In this document: positions 8,575-16,609 of the stretch, piece by piece
Position numbering within the stretch: the stretch's first letter is position 1
How the letters are laid out: each line of letters begins with the position of its first letter
DNA from: Candidatus Poribacteria bacterium WGA-3G
GTDB lineage: Bacteria; Poribacteria; WGA-4E; WGA-3G
Assembly: GCA_000406005.1 (NCBI GenBank)
Contig: ASZN01000073.1
Coordinates: 4,881 to 27,060, forward strand
DNA length: 22,180 bases
Direction of reading: 5' to 3'
Program-made: the position numbers and the translations under genes
Notes under the pieces: generated by a model
Databases searched by the model: none
Told to the model about the DNA's origin: nothing
The model's input: only the letters and a program-made list of their open reading frames with translations

Positions 8575-9801
8575 TTAGTGAGGATCGTTGGATTTATGGA
8601 TATGACGTTCAATTTGTTTGGCAACTTCTGGATCTGATTCTTTGAGTCGGCGGAGGCCTTCTTTAGGACCGTAGCGATTCAAAAATTGCATGGCTTTTTC
8701 GAGTCGCCTGGGTGAAAACTTTTCTTGCAGTGTCGTTTCAAAACCTTCTTCTGTGAATTGTTTGGAGAATTCGGTGAACATTTCTGCAAGATTAACCGCT
8801 TCTTCGCTTCCTACATCGTCTGGCATCTCATGCGCTAAGTCCGCTGCGGGTGGTGTTATTGGAAGAGCGGATTCTTCATAATCTGTGGGTTCCATGCCAG
8901 CAGGGACTCCTGGGATAGCAGACCTCTCATCCTGTATAGGGGACAGTTGATCAGAAGTTTCGGTAAATGAAGGTTCAGCAGCTCGGGGAGAGGTTACCTG
9001 AGCGAGAACTTCTTGTGACCATTCATAAGAGCCTCCTTCTCCAGAAATATTCCCCTTAAAATACCCCATTTGCCAATCAAAAATTCGCTTATCCTCCCAA
9101 AACTCACGGATGATCTCTTGTGCCTTCGCTTGGGCAGGCGCGTTTTCAATGCCGTATTGAACAACTTCGGCGAGTGCGGGATCTGATGCTTGGAGTCTAT
9201 GAAGTGTTTCTTCTATGCCGTATTGATCCAAGAGTCCACCAATATGATCTATCTTTTCAGGAGTTAGTGCTTGCGCGCGCGATGTAATTTGAGGAGGTGC
9301 TGTCGGGATAGGAACAACGCCTCCCGTTATCAACATTTGTGTCAGTTTCTGGCGCATCTCTGGTTCAAAGTCTGCGGGTTCACCAGTTGGAAAGGATTCA
9401 CGAAAAAGCAACATATTCAGATTTCGTGGCAGATCCCCTATTCCTCTATCCGAAAGAAAATGAAATCGTTCTTCCAAGGTAGGATTCGTCTCCAAAAATT
9501 TGCGGAATTCTTCGGATTCTGTGACCTTAAAATAGTCTTGTAGGTGCGCGAGTTGTTCCGCTGTCATCAGAGATTTGACGAGTGCAGTCCCATTTTCAGG
9601 TATCTCTCTTTCGTGTTCAATGTTCGAGAGTGCTTCTGCCGGAACTTGCTCGGAGGCATCTTTCGTTCGATCATCTATAGACGTTAACTTAGAGGCTTTT
9701 CTAACTTCTGCAGTCTGATGTGTGTTGGCTCTCCAAAGGGTATAAATTCCTAAACCGAATCCCGCGATACCAATAAGAATGATGACAACTTTTTTAGACA
9801 T
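8575..9801 (-). CDS. Membrane-anchored protein with three helical repeats, function unknown
   Basis: The family is not recognised. From the ATG at 9801 the protein has 408 residues. The frame also runs upstream to a GTG at 9837, but that lies inside a 10-bp inverted repeat, whereas the ATG has AAGGA about 11 bases before it. Residues 4-24 (KKVVIILIGIAGFGLGIYTLW) form one membrane anchor, so most of the protein is probably periplasmic. Two 42-residue segments align without gaps (about 179-220 and 363-404), sharing YG..E.L.RL..SDP..A, and a third weaker copy lies near 79-120 (FRKFLETNP against LRRLKESDP). A proline- and acid-rich linker lies between copies two and three. It is convergent with wzc, separated by 35 bases, and has no operon partner. 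A structural or envelope role is possible but unproven. Confidence 0.8.
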   Translation of the reverse strand: MSKKVVIILIGIAGFGLGIYTLWRANTHQTAEVRKASKLTSIDDRTKDASEQVPAEALSNIEHEREIPENGTALVKSLMTAEQLAHLQDYFKVTESEEFRKFLETNPTLEERFHFLSDRGIGDLPRNLNMLLFRESFPTGEPADFEPEMRQKLTQMLITGGVVPIPTAPPQITSRAQALTPEKIDHIGGLLDQYGIEETLHRLQASDPALAEVVQYGIENAPAQAKAQEIIREFWEDKRIFDWQMGYFKGNISGEGGSYEWSQEVLAQVTSPRAAEPSFTETSDQLSPIQDERSAIPGVPAGMEPTDYEESALPITPPAADLAHEMPDDVGSEEAVNLAEMFTEFSKQFTEEGFETTLQEKFSPRRLEKAMQFLNRYGPKEGLRRLKESDPEVAKQIERHIHKSNDPH

Positions 9802-9822
9802 TCTGCGGTTTTTCCTTGATAC

Positions 9823-9858
9823 TGTCTGACCGATCACGTGAGGTGAAACGGTCAGACA
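9823..9858. repeat. 10-bp perfect inverted repeat in the leader of the 8575-9801 gene
   Basis: TGTCTGACCG (9823-9832) is repeated in inverted orientation as CGGTCAGACA (9849-9858) around a 16-base loop that contains CACGTG. No T-run follows on either strand, so a simple terminator is unlikely. It lies 22 bases upstream of the chosen ATG. It may be an operator or a 5' mRNA hairpin. Confidence 0.6.
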
Positions 9859-9867
9859 AATTTAAAT

Positions 9868-9895
9868 GTTATAGTAGAATCAATACCTTCGCCAA
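9868..9895 (-). promoter_or_regulatory. Putative promoter of the three-repeat membrane protein gene
   Basis: On the minus strand TTGGCG (9895-9890) is followed after 16 bases by TATAAC (9873-9868). The predicted start near 9861 sits just before the inverted repeat at 9858-9823, so the hairpin would form the very 5' end of the mRNA. The -35 match is weak. Confidence 0.3.
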
Positions 9896-9927
9896 AATAG
9901 TTGATTAAATAGGGTAAATATCCTAAA

Positions 9928-10146
9928 GTGAATGCTAAAGAACCCATCGTCATTGCGCGTAAGTTTTGTTGGTTTGACAAAGAGATATACAAAGAACGAT
10001 ATAAGGTCGAGCGAACTTTCGGGTGGAAACCAGACACTTATCGGAGACTCGCTCTGAGCTACGATAAACTCAAAGAGACCCGTTTAGGGTTCCGTCATCT
10101 TGCATATTCTATGATTAACTTTCGTATAACTTTCAACCATTCATAA
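9928..10146 (+). pseudogene. IS5-family transposase, C-terminal fragment
   Basis: The 72-residue frame resembles the C-terminal end of IS5-type DDE transposases. YKERYKVERTFGW carries the block that normally contains the catalytic glutamate, followed by DTYRRLALSYDKLKETRLGF and the hydrophobic HLAYSMINFRI. The N-terminal region with the first two aspartates is missing, and no frame upstream continues it, so the element is a dead remnant. The right end of the element may lie in the stretch after the stop (10147-10176), which has GAGTTCGGTTTAAAACC touching the stop codon of the neighbouring permease. No matching left terminal repeat is seen. It cannot mobilise by itself. Confidence 0.7.
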
Positions 10147-10176
10147 CGCGTACTCGCTATGAGTTCGGTTTAAAAC

Positions 10177-11019
10177 CTACGACTTCATTTTACCCAAGCT
10201 CGCCGGTGGACGTGATCTCCCGACGAACCCGATGAGGACGACCATTGTTAAGATATAAGGTAAGCTGTTGAGCAGTTGTCCCGGAATGTTCCATCGGTTT
10301 GTGAGTTCTAAAGCAGTGGCGAATCCGAAAAGGAAACACGCCGAGACACCGCTTAAGGGGCGCCAGTTCCCGAAAATGACGGCAGCGAGTGCGAGATAAC
10401 CGCGTCCCGCTGTCATCCCCTTCGTAAAGTAGTGGACTTCGGATGCCAGAAAACAGCCACCTACGCCTGCTAAGAGTCCGCTTAACAGGATTCCGATATA
10501 CTGCCATTGGGTACGGCTCAAGCTGAGTGCCGCAAGTGCCTCTGTTGATTCGCCCGCCGCACGCAAACGCAAACCCCACGGTGTTTTAAAAAGGAAGATA
10601 TGGCTCACGACCATCAATACCGGTAATAGATAGACGATGAAACTGTATGAACCGATAAACGGCAGCTGCCAGTGTGGCAACCCGCCTACCTGTTTTGATG
10701 TCGGTAAAAGGTACTCTGTAATTCCCAACGCCAAGATATTAATGCCGATCCCGGTGACGACCTGATCGGCGTGGAACGTGACCGTCGCAACGGCATGTAA
10801 CAGTGCCAATCCGACTGCAAAACCTATACCGACAAGCAATCCGAACCACACTGAACCGGAAACTTGTGTGCCGACGACGTAACCGAATGCACCGATCAAC
10901 ATCATGCCTTCTAAGGCGAGGTTAATGACCCCGGCGCGTTCGGAATAAATCCCGCCGAGTGCAGCAAACCCTAACGGGGTCGCCATTCGCAAAGTGGTTG
11001 GAATCAGATCAAGTATCAT
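10177..11019 (-). CDS. ABC transporter permease, BMP/nucleoside 'simple sugar' family (NupQ/YufQ-like)
   Basis: This is a 280-residue polytopic inner-membrane protein with about 8-9 hydrophobic segments. The N-terminal block (TPLGFAALGGIYSERAGVIN, then LALEGMML) and the DQVVTGIGINILALG block are typical of the second permease of Bmp-type nucleoside importers such as B. subtilis NupQ. The tail RSRPPASLGK is also familiar for this family. Its ATG overlaps the last 11 bases of the upstream permease gene, so the two are translated together as a heterodimer. The matching ATPase and BmpA-type binding protein are not in this window, so the substrate (nucleoside or sugar) is open. The stop codon abuts the transposase remnant region. 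Confidence 0.88.
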   Translation of the reverse strand: MILDLIPTTLRMATPLGFAALGGIYSERAGVINLALEGMMLIGAFGYVVGTQVSGSVWFGLLVGIGFAVGLALLHAVATVTFHADQVVTGIGINILALGITEYLLPTSKQVGGLPHWQLPFIGSYSFIVYLLPVLMVVSHIFLFKTPWGLRLRAAGESTEALAALSLSRTQWQYIGILLSGLLAGVGGCFLASEVHYFTKGMTAGRGYLALAAVIFGNWRPLSGVSACFLFGFATALELTNRWNIPGQLLNSLPYILTMVVLIGFVGRSRPPASLGKMKS

Positions 11020-12100
11020 TCTTTTTTCGTGAGATGCCTTCTATACAGACTAACCAGATAATCAGCATACCTTGCCCAGCGAAGAATAGACCGCGCGGGA
11101 TTCCCAACAAAATATCGATGTCCAAGGCAACTTTGTTCAGTAATCCGAACAGCACTGCCGCGGCCAAGATACCGAAAGGATTGTTTCTGCCCAAGAGCGC
11201 GACCGCAATGCCGGTGAACCCCCAACCCGATGAGAAACTATCGAGATACCGATAACGGTAGCCCATAACTTCGGCGACACCGGCTAACCCGGCAGCTGCA
11301 CCGCTTAACGCCATCACCCAGATGGTTACAGCCCGCGGGTTGATCCCACCGTAAGACGCAACGTCCCGCGCATTGCCGACCAGACGGAGTTCGTATCCCC
11401 AACGCGTGTGTGTTAAGAGGATATAACAGAACACAACGCATCCGCAGGCAATCAGGAAACTCGCATTTAATGGATTGCTATCCGGTAACGACGGAACAAA
11501 AGACGCTAATCGTGGGATTCGTGCCGTTTCGTGGATCTGTCGGGTTTGCGGAATCATCTGTCCCGGCTCTTGGTAGATTGATGTGACGAGGTAGTTCATC
11601 AATGCGAAAGCGATGAAGTTCATCATGATTGTGTTGATAACTTCGTGTGCGCCGTATTTCGCTTTTAAATAACCGGGGATAGCGCCCCATGCCGCACCGG
11701 CAATCATTGCTGCTGCTATACAGAGGGGAACCAGTAGGAGGGCGGGAAGGTCTATGTGCATACCTGTCCACGCCGTAGCAAACGCTGCGACGTAGAGTTG
11801 TCCCTCGCAACCGATATTGAACAGACCGCTTTTATAGCCGATGGCAACAGCGAGTCCCGTAAAGATTAAAGGGGTCGCGTTAAACAGGACATAGCCGAAT
11901 TCGTCAAAACTTGAGAACCCGCTCGAAAAAACAGTGCTATAGAATTCTAACGCATTTTGTCCTCGCGCATGCACGACAACCCCACACAAAAGAAAGAATC
12001 CAAAGATCGCAAAAAGCGATGGCACAAAATTGAGGCGCAGCTGCTTGAGGTGGGATGTTCTGCCTTGCAACAGTGAGATGAACGGTTTTCGGATATCCAA
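11009..12100 (-). CDS. ABC transporter permease, BMP/nucleoside 'simple sugar' family (NupP/YufP-like)
   Basis: This 363-residue inner-membrane permease belongs with the adjacent NupQ-like protein. Family signatures are NATPLIFTGLAVAIGYKSGL followed by FNIGCEGQLY, and YGAHEVINTIMMNFIA in the middle. A long N-terminal helix region (about 28-48) comes before the core. The chosen start is TTG at 12100, with GAGG about 13 bases upstream. No ATG occurs near the N-terminus, so the exact start is uncertain. In related operons the order is binding protein, ATPase, NupP, NupQ. Here the first two are replaced by a divergent aminotransferase gene, so the transporter needs components coded elsewhere. It ends in the 11-base overlap shared with the next permease. 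Confidence 0.88.
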   Translation of the reverse strand: MDIRKPFISLLQGRTSHLKQLRLNFVPSLFAIFGFFLLCGVVVHARGQNALEFYSTVFSSGFSSFDEFGYVLFNATPLIFTGLAVAIGYKSGLFNIGCEGQLYVAAFATAWTGMHIDLPALLLVPLCIAAAMIAGAAWGAIPGYLKAKYGAHEVINTIMMNFIAFALMNYLVTSIYQEPGQMIPQTRQIHETARIPRLASFVPSLPDSNPLNASFLIACGCVVFCYILLTHTRWGYELRLVGNARDVASYGGINPRAVTIWVMALSGAAAGLAGVAEVMGYRYRYLDSFSSGWGFTGIAVALLGRNNPFGILAAAVLFGLLNKVALDIDILLGIPRGLFFAGQGMLIIWLVCIEGISRKKNDT

Positions 12101-12124
12101 GAGTTCTCGGTTTCCTCGCTAAAT

Positions 12125-12178
12125 TTGACAAAAATTCGCAGGACGTGTTATCATACATGATATTGTATTGCCCCGCAA
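12125..12178. promoter_or_regulatory. Overlapping divergent promoter candidates sharing a -10 region
   Basis: On the plus strand TTGACA (12125-12130) is 18 bases from TATCAT (12149-12154), pointing to the aminotransferase gene. On the minus strand TTGCGG (12178-12173) is 17 bases from TATGAT (12155-12150), pointing to the permeases. The two -10 boxes overlap within the dyad TATCAT-AC-ATGATA (12149-12162), so the promoters would exclude each other. Confidence 0.4.
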
Positions 12179-12268
12179 CGCGCCTGTTAGTATAACATGG
12201 ATGTGGGATTAAAACAAATCGCAAATCTTTGAATCTTTGAATCCGTAAACGGTAACGAGGAGCATGTC

Positions 12269-13684
12269 GTGGAGAAAAAAATAAGGCAATCATCTCGTCG
12301 TGAGATTAAGACGAAGGACCTTCCCGCTATTTTGGGTGGAACACCGGTCTTTGAGACCTCTCCTGATGTTCCATATCCGAAGTTAGACGAGTGGACGCAG
12401 ATCACAGCGGAGGAGGCAGAGATCGTTTATGAGATGACGCTTCGCAACGAACTCTCCGGTGCTTCTCCAACGGTTCAAGAATTTGAGCGGGTCTGGTGTG
12501 AACGCCACCAAACCGAATTCGCTGTGAGTCTTACCAACGGCACGGCAGCTTTACACAGTGCGATGTTTGGACTCGGTGTCGGTCCCGGAGATGAGGTTAT
12601 CTGTCCTACTTATACATGGATGGCTTCAGTCACACCGGCGTTAGCACTCATGGCAACACCCGTTTTCTGTGAGGTGGATCCGAAAACGCTGCTTATTGAT
12701 GTAGATGACGCGCGCAAACGTATTACATCCGAAACCAAAGCAATTGTTGCGGTGCACCTGTGGGGCAATGTCTGTGATATGGACGCACTGATGGCACTCA
12801 GCGAAGAGACCGGTATCCCTGTTATAGAGGATTGCTCACACGCACACGGTGCGTCTTACAAAGGTGTACCGTGTGGTAGCATCGGACAGGTAGGCGCGTG
12901 GAGTCTGCAAGGCAATAAACCGATGAGCGGCGGTGAAGGTGGAATGCTTGCTACGAACGATGTGGCAGTTTTTGAGCGGGCATGTCTGCTGGGGCAGGTT
13001 AATCGTCCACCTAATGTTGTAGGTGAGGCAGCGGCGGAACTGCGATACGCACATCTACCGCCGATGGGATTGGGTGTAAAATTTCGGGCACATCCGCTCG
13101 CTATCGGTATCGCTTCAGTACAACTAAAAAAACTTGATGAACTCAATGCCAACCGTCGTGCTTATATCAAAGAGATTACTGCCGGATTACATGCGATTCC
13201 TGGGGTTTCTGCGGTTGAAAGGTATGAAGGGGCTGAACCGGCAGGATTCTACGGTTTCCCGGTCCGTTACCATCAGGAAGAGATGCATGGACTGCCAGCC
13301 CCCATATTTGCGGAAGCACTCCGAAGGGAAGGCGTTTTGGCAAATAACAACCCGTATCCGCTGCTTGTTGGCGATGGCGTACCCCTCTTTTCAGGGAGTC
13401 TGCCGACAAATAGTAATCCGTATCCACTTTTGCATACTTTGCCGCTCTTCATGCAAGGGCTTGATATCTATACGAAGGGTCGAGGTTCTCTCTGCACCAC
13501 GGGCATGGGCGGTACTTTTAAAGGCTATGCTGCTGGCGATTTGCCTGCGACCGAAAAAGTGTGTTCACAGCTCATATTTTTGCCACTATTAACGAAACCG
13601 GTGGCAGGTGCCATATCTCGGATTTTGACTGCTATCCGAAAAGTCTCTGAACAGAGTCGTTTGATAGTCGGTCAGGCAGGCTAA
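12269..13684 (+). CDS. DegT/DnrJ/EryC1/StrS family PLP-dependent aminotransferase
   Basis: This is a cytoplasmic fold-type I aminotransferase of 471 residues, longer than the usual 370-400. The pyridine-binding aspartate is D188 in VIEDCSHAHGA, and the Schiff-base lysine is K217 in WSLQGNKPMSGGEGG. NGTAALHSAMFGLGVGPGDE and the TYTWMASVTPAL segment are standard cofactor-site blocks. The N-terminal LPAILGGTPVF followed by a proline-rich stretch is typical of the subgroup that holds AHBA synthase and scyllo-inosose aminotransferases. The substrate (a keto-sugar, keto-cyclitol or similar) cannot be assigned. The start is GTG with GAGGAG 6 bases upstream; an ATG at 12264 opens only six codons in another frame. 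The stop is one base from the glpD ATG, so the two are coupled. Confidence 0.92.
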   Translation: MEKKIRQSSRREIKTKDLPAILGGTPVFETSPDVPYPKLDEWTQITAEEAEIVYEMTLRNELSGASPTVQEFERVWCERHQTEFAVSLTNGTAALHSAMFGLGVGPGDEVICPTYTWMASVTPALALMATPVFCEVDPKTLLIDVDDARKRITSETKAIVAVHLWGNVCDMDALMALSEETGIPVIEDCSHAHGASYKGVPCGSIGQVGAWSLQGNKPMSGGEGGMLATNDVAVFERACLLGQVNRPPNVVGEAAAELRYAHLPPMGLGVKFRAHPLAIGIASVQLKKLDELNANRRAYIKEITAGLHAIPGVSAVERYEGAEPAGFYGFPVRYHQEEMHGLPAPIFAEALRREGVLANNNPYPLLVGDGVPLFSGSLPTNSNPYPLLHTLPLFMQGLDIYTKGRGSLCTTGMGGTFKGYAAGDLPATEKVCSQLIFLPLLTKPVAGAISRILTAIRKVSEQSRLIVGQAG

Positions 13685-13685
13685 G

Positions 13686-15377
13686 ATGTCAACAGAGTTT
13701 TCAGCCCGAACCCGATCCAACAATATTCAGACACTCAAGACTGAAAGATTGGATGTTTTAATCATCGGTGGTGGTATCGTCGGTGCGGGTCTAATTCGTG
13801 ATCTTGCACTCAACGGCGGCATCAAAGTCGGGTTAATTGAGCAGGGCGATTTCGCGAACGGAACGAGCAGCGCGACCTCTCAACTCGTTCATGGCGGCTT
13901 TCGGTACCTCCTTAAACGTGATATTGACCTTGTTAAAAAATCACGTAAGGAACGTGAGACCCTCCGACGCATTGCACCGAATCTCGTCAAACCGATGCCA
14001 ATAGCGCTGCTCAATTACAGAGGCGATCCGTACCCTTTGACGGGGATACAACTCGCTGCACATTACTACAATCGTCTCTTTAAAGCAGATGCAGCAGAAA
14101 AAACAGTGGTAATTCGTGACGGAGAAAAAGTGAAACAGTTGGTAGGACCTATTGCCGCTGATAGCCTAAGAGGGTGTGTGCTATTATGGGATAGCACTGT
14201 TGACGACGCAAGGTTAACACTCGTTACTCTCAAAGATGCACACCGACACGGTGCTATCGTCGCAAACTATGTCCGTTTCCTCGATTTTGTCACGCCATCA
14301 GACACTGTTGCCGAGGACGGGATGTTCGGGATAACTGCTGAGGATGTCATTTCTGGGCAACGTTTTGAAATAACGGCTCGAAAAATTGTGTCAGCAACAG
14401 GTCCTTGGAGCGACGAAGTATGGCGTAAAGACCCAAGTTACGATGGTGTGCCGCGCCTGCTGACGGAAAAAGCGAAAGGCGTTCATCTCATCTTGCCCCG
14501 CTGCGGCAAACAGAACGACTCGGAAGCGTACGGTCTGATTGTCTGCACACGCTCGGAAAGGCAACGCAAACGTAATCCGCGTGTTATTTTTATTTTGCCG
14601 GGCGGATATGGGACCTCCATCGTCGGGACCACTGAGACGACTCCGAAGGAGGCGTTGGCATCTGTCCGTCCCTCCGCAGCCGAAGCGACGTATCTGCTTT
14701 CGGAAACGCAACGGATTTTTCCTGAAAAGACGCTCAACAGAGATGCGATCATCGCTGCTTATGCCGGCACCCGTCCGCTCATTGCAGCGAACTTACACAA
14801 ACGGGGCCTCACAAGGACAGGTTTTGTGTCCAGAGAACACTTAATCACGGAGAGTCCAAGCGGAGTGATGTATCTCTATGGTGGAAAACTCACCACGCAT
14901 CGGCAGATGGCTGAGGAGGCTGTAGACTATCTCGCAGCGTTTTTGAACGTCCCGCGCTACTGTCAGACAGATACCCGTCTGTTGTTTGACGCGTCACGGC
15001 AGAAACCGAATGGAAATGGGAATCACCACTTGTTATCAAACCCTGACGTGGCGCGTCTCATTGAACGGTATGGGGATGGGTATCAGGTGATTCAACGGTT
15101 TGTTAACGAGGACGCGGCACTCGCTGAACCGGTGTCTCCGGCGCTTCCGTTCACGAAAGCCGAACTCCTCTATGCCTGTTGGGGGGAGATGGCGATGACA
15201 CTCGACGATCTCCTCTGGCGACGCACCCGTATCGGTTGGACACGAGGTCAAGGACTTGACATTGCCCCGCAAATCGCACAATTCTTAAGTGAGAAAAACG
15301 GTTGGAATCAGGCGAGAGTCATAGCAGAGGTTCAGGCGTATCGGGAACACATTCGGTGGCTGAATTCTAATTTGTGA
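13686..15377 (+). CDS. glpD: FAD-dependent glycerol-3-phosphate dehydrogenase
   Basis: The 563-residue flavoenzyme oxidises sn-glycerol-3-phosphate to dihydroxyacetone phosphate at the inner membrane and passes electrons to quinone. The FAD-binding Rossmann motif is VLIIGGGIVGAG (residues about 24-35, with G28, G30 and G33), with E52 as ribose ligand. GTSSATSQLVHGGFRYL is the GlpD/GlpA signature. A later block, GVMYLYGGKLTTHRQMAEEA, is the second family motif that closes the FAD site. The C-terminal domain (about 400-563) is present, so the gene looks full-length. It starts one base after the aminotransferase stop, an odd pairing, since glpD usually sits with glpK or glpF. The final codons are copied in a downstream tandem repeat. 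Confidence 0.95.
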   Translation: MSTEFSARTRSNNIQTLKTERLDVLIIGGGIVGAGLIRDLALNGGIKVGLIEQGDFANGTSSATSQLVHGGFRYLLKRDIDLVKKSRKERETLRRIAPNLVKPMPIALLNYRGDPYPLTGIQLAAHYYNRLFKADAAEKTVVIRDGEKVKQLVGPIAADSLRGCVLLWDSTVDDARLTLVTLKDAHRHGAIVANYVRFLDFVTPSDTVAEDGMFGITAEDVISGQRFEITARKIVSATGPWSDEVWRKDPSYDGVPRLLTEKAKGVHLILPRCGKQNDSEAYGLIVCTRSERQRKRNPRVIFILPGGYGTSIVGTTETTPKEALASVRPSAAEATYLLSETQRIFPEKTLNRDAIIAAYAGTRPLIAANLHKRGLTRTGFVSREHLITESPSGVMYLYGGKLTTHRQMAEEAVDYLAAFLNVPRYCQTDTRLLFDASRQKPNGNGNHHLLSNPDVARLIERYGDGYQVIQRFVNEDAALAEPVSPALPFTKAELLYACWGEMAMTLDDLLWRRTRIGWTRGQGLDIAPQIAQFLSEKNGWNQARVIAEVQAYREHIRWLNSNL

Positions 15378-15587
15378 AGGGCGTTGTCTATATCTTTGGC
15401 TGTAATATGTAAGCGCAACCAACGGGCGCGCTGGATATACGGAAAGGACACTTCACATACACTCCGCCTGACGAACCGCAATCGGTGGCTGAATTCTAAT
15501 TTTGGCTGTAACATGTAAGCGCAACCAACGGGCGCGCTGGATATACGGAAAGGACACTTCGCATACACTCCGCCTGACGAACCGCAA
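15353..15587 (+). repeat. Two-copy tandem duplication spanning the glpD 3' end
   Basis: Copy A (15353-15481) begins with the last eight codons of glpD. Copy B (15482-15587) repeats it nearly exactly, but lacks 23 bases found in copy A just after the shared CTAATTT, which include the glpD stop. Outside this gap the copies differ at only a few positions. Each holds GTAAGCGCAACCAACGGGCG, where AGCGC can pair with a later GCGCT. With the few bases after it, this array fills the 224-base space before the nuclease gene. Confidence 0.9.
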
Positions 15588-15601
15588 GGAAAATTTAAAA
15601 A

Positions 15602-16591
15602 ATGGAAGTTTACCGTTGGGAAGACCGCAAATTTGGGAAACTGGAGCCGCTACGTTTCAGCGAAGAACGCGAGTTTGAGGACCTCCTTGAAAAAGACGCA
15701 ACGCTCGTTCTCGGTGAACCGCTCTGTATTATCAGCAGGCAACCGCCACTCAGTACGTCGAAACAGAAGATTGACCTGCTCGCGCTTGATCGGCAAGGAA
15801 ATTGTGTGATTATTGAACTCAAACGCGGGAAACCGTCTCGGACAGCAATCACACAGATTTTAGAGTACGCCGCCGGTGTCTCCCAACTCTCTTTCATAGA
15901 ATTGGAGCAACTCGCTTACCGATGGTGTCAACAGCACGGAAAAGAATTCTCAACACTTACCGCACGCCACAGCGAATTCTTTGGATATGAACCGGGTGAT
16001 ATTCGCAAATCAGCGTTCAATCAGAAACAGCGGTTGGTGCTTATTTCGGAAGGCGTGGACACACGAGTCTTAGAGGTCGCAGAATACCTGCGAGCCTTGG
16101 GATTGGATCTCACCTATATCTCGTATTTTTCCTATCATGCACCGGACGAGATTTTAATCGCTACCGAAACTGTCCTCGGTGGGACGATCGTCAAGGAGGA
16201 AGAGCGGAGTTACGGGCGCGCCACACACCAGTTTATGACGCTCACATCGTTTGTTGAGATACTGCAGGTGAACGAAGAGCTTCTACAGGTCGCTAATGCG
16301 TTTGTTGAATACGTTGACACATGCGGTGCCACGCTGCGACCGCGCATCGCGAAACTACGAATGACGATCGGTGGATGTTGGTGGCTCGACACCTACCCGT
16401 CGAGGAGAGCCACGCATTTCCGCGTTGATGTACACGGCGACTTCACGCCGCTCCATATCGTTGAGTGCAGAGCCAACTTGCCGAACGTGACCGTCAAAAA
16501 CTTCGGTATCTCTTTCAATATCGCGACCAAAGCACATCTTGACTATGCCATTGAAATTTTTGAACGCGTTCGGAACTCTATTCTTTTCTAA
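15602..16591 (+). CDS. PD-(D/E)XK nuclease-fold protein (NucS/DUF91-like)
   Basis: This is a 329-residue soluble protein. The N-terminal 110 residues carry a RecB-like nuclease core: an acidic helix with EEREFEDLLEKD, D58 in KIDLLALD, E72 and K74 in VIIELKRGK, and Q85/Y89 in QILEYA, which fits the QxxxY helix. This arrangement is seen in the C-terminal domain of the mismatch endonuclease NucS and in DUF91 proteins, but here it stands at the N-terminus. The remaining 200 residues are not recognised and look like a mixed alpha/beta domain. All nuclease residues are present, so it may be active. AAGGA lies about 12 bases before the ATG, right after repeat copy B. Biological role, whether repair, defence or plain housekeeping, is undetermined. 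Confidence 0.82.
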   Translation: MEVYRWEDRKFGKLEPLRFSEEREFEDLLEKDATLVLGEPLCIISRQPPLSTSKQKIDLLALDRQGNCVIIELKRGKPSRTAITQILEYAAGVSQLSFIELEQLAYRWCQQHGKEFSTLTARHSEFFGYEPGDIRKSAFNQKQRLVLISEGVDTRVLEVAEYLRALGLDLTYISYFSYHAPDEILIATETVLGGTIVKEEERSYGRATHQFMTLTSFVEILQVNEELLQVANAFVEYVDTCGATLRPRIAKLRMTIGGCWWLDTYPSRRATHFRVDVHGDFTPLHIVECRANLPNVTVKNFGISFNIATKAHLDYAIEIFERVRNSILF

Positions 16592-16609
16592 TTCAAACAG
16601 GATTTACGC

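Noticed and set aside
12264..12284. ATG with good ribosome site just before the aminotransferase, possible leader peptide.
   Set aside because: It ends after six codons; the same ribosome site fits the GTG at 12269 well, so it is probably chance.
13134..13592. 152-codon plus-strand frame overlapping the aminotransferase.
   Set aside because: It is an alternative frame of a conserved gene with no start signal.
15332..15568. Minus-strand frame of 78 codons through the tandem repeat.
   Set aside because: It simply translates the two repeat copies and the glpD end; it has no ribosome site or protein-like character.
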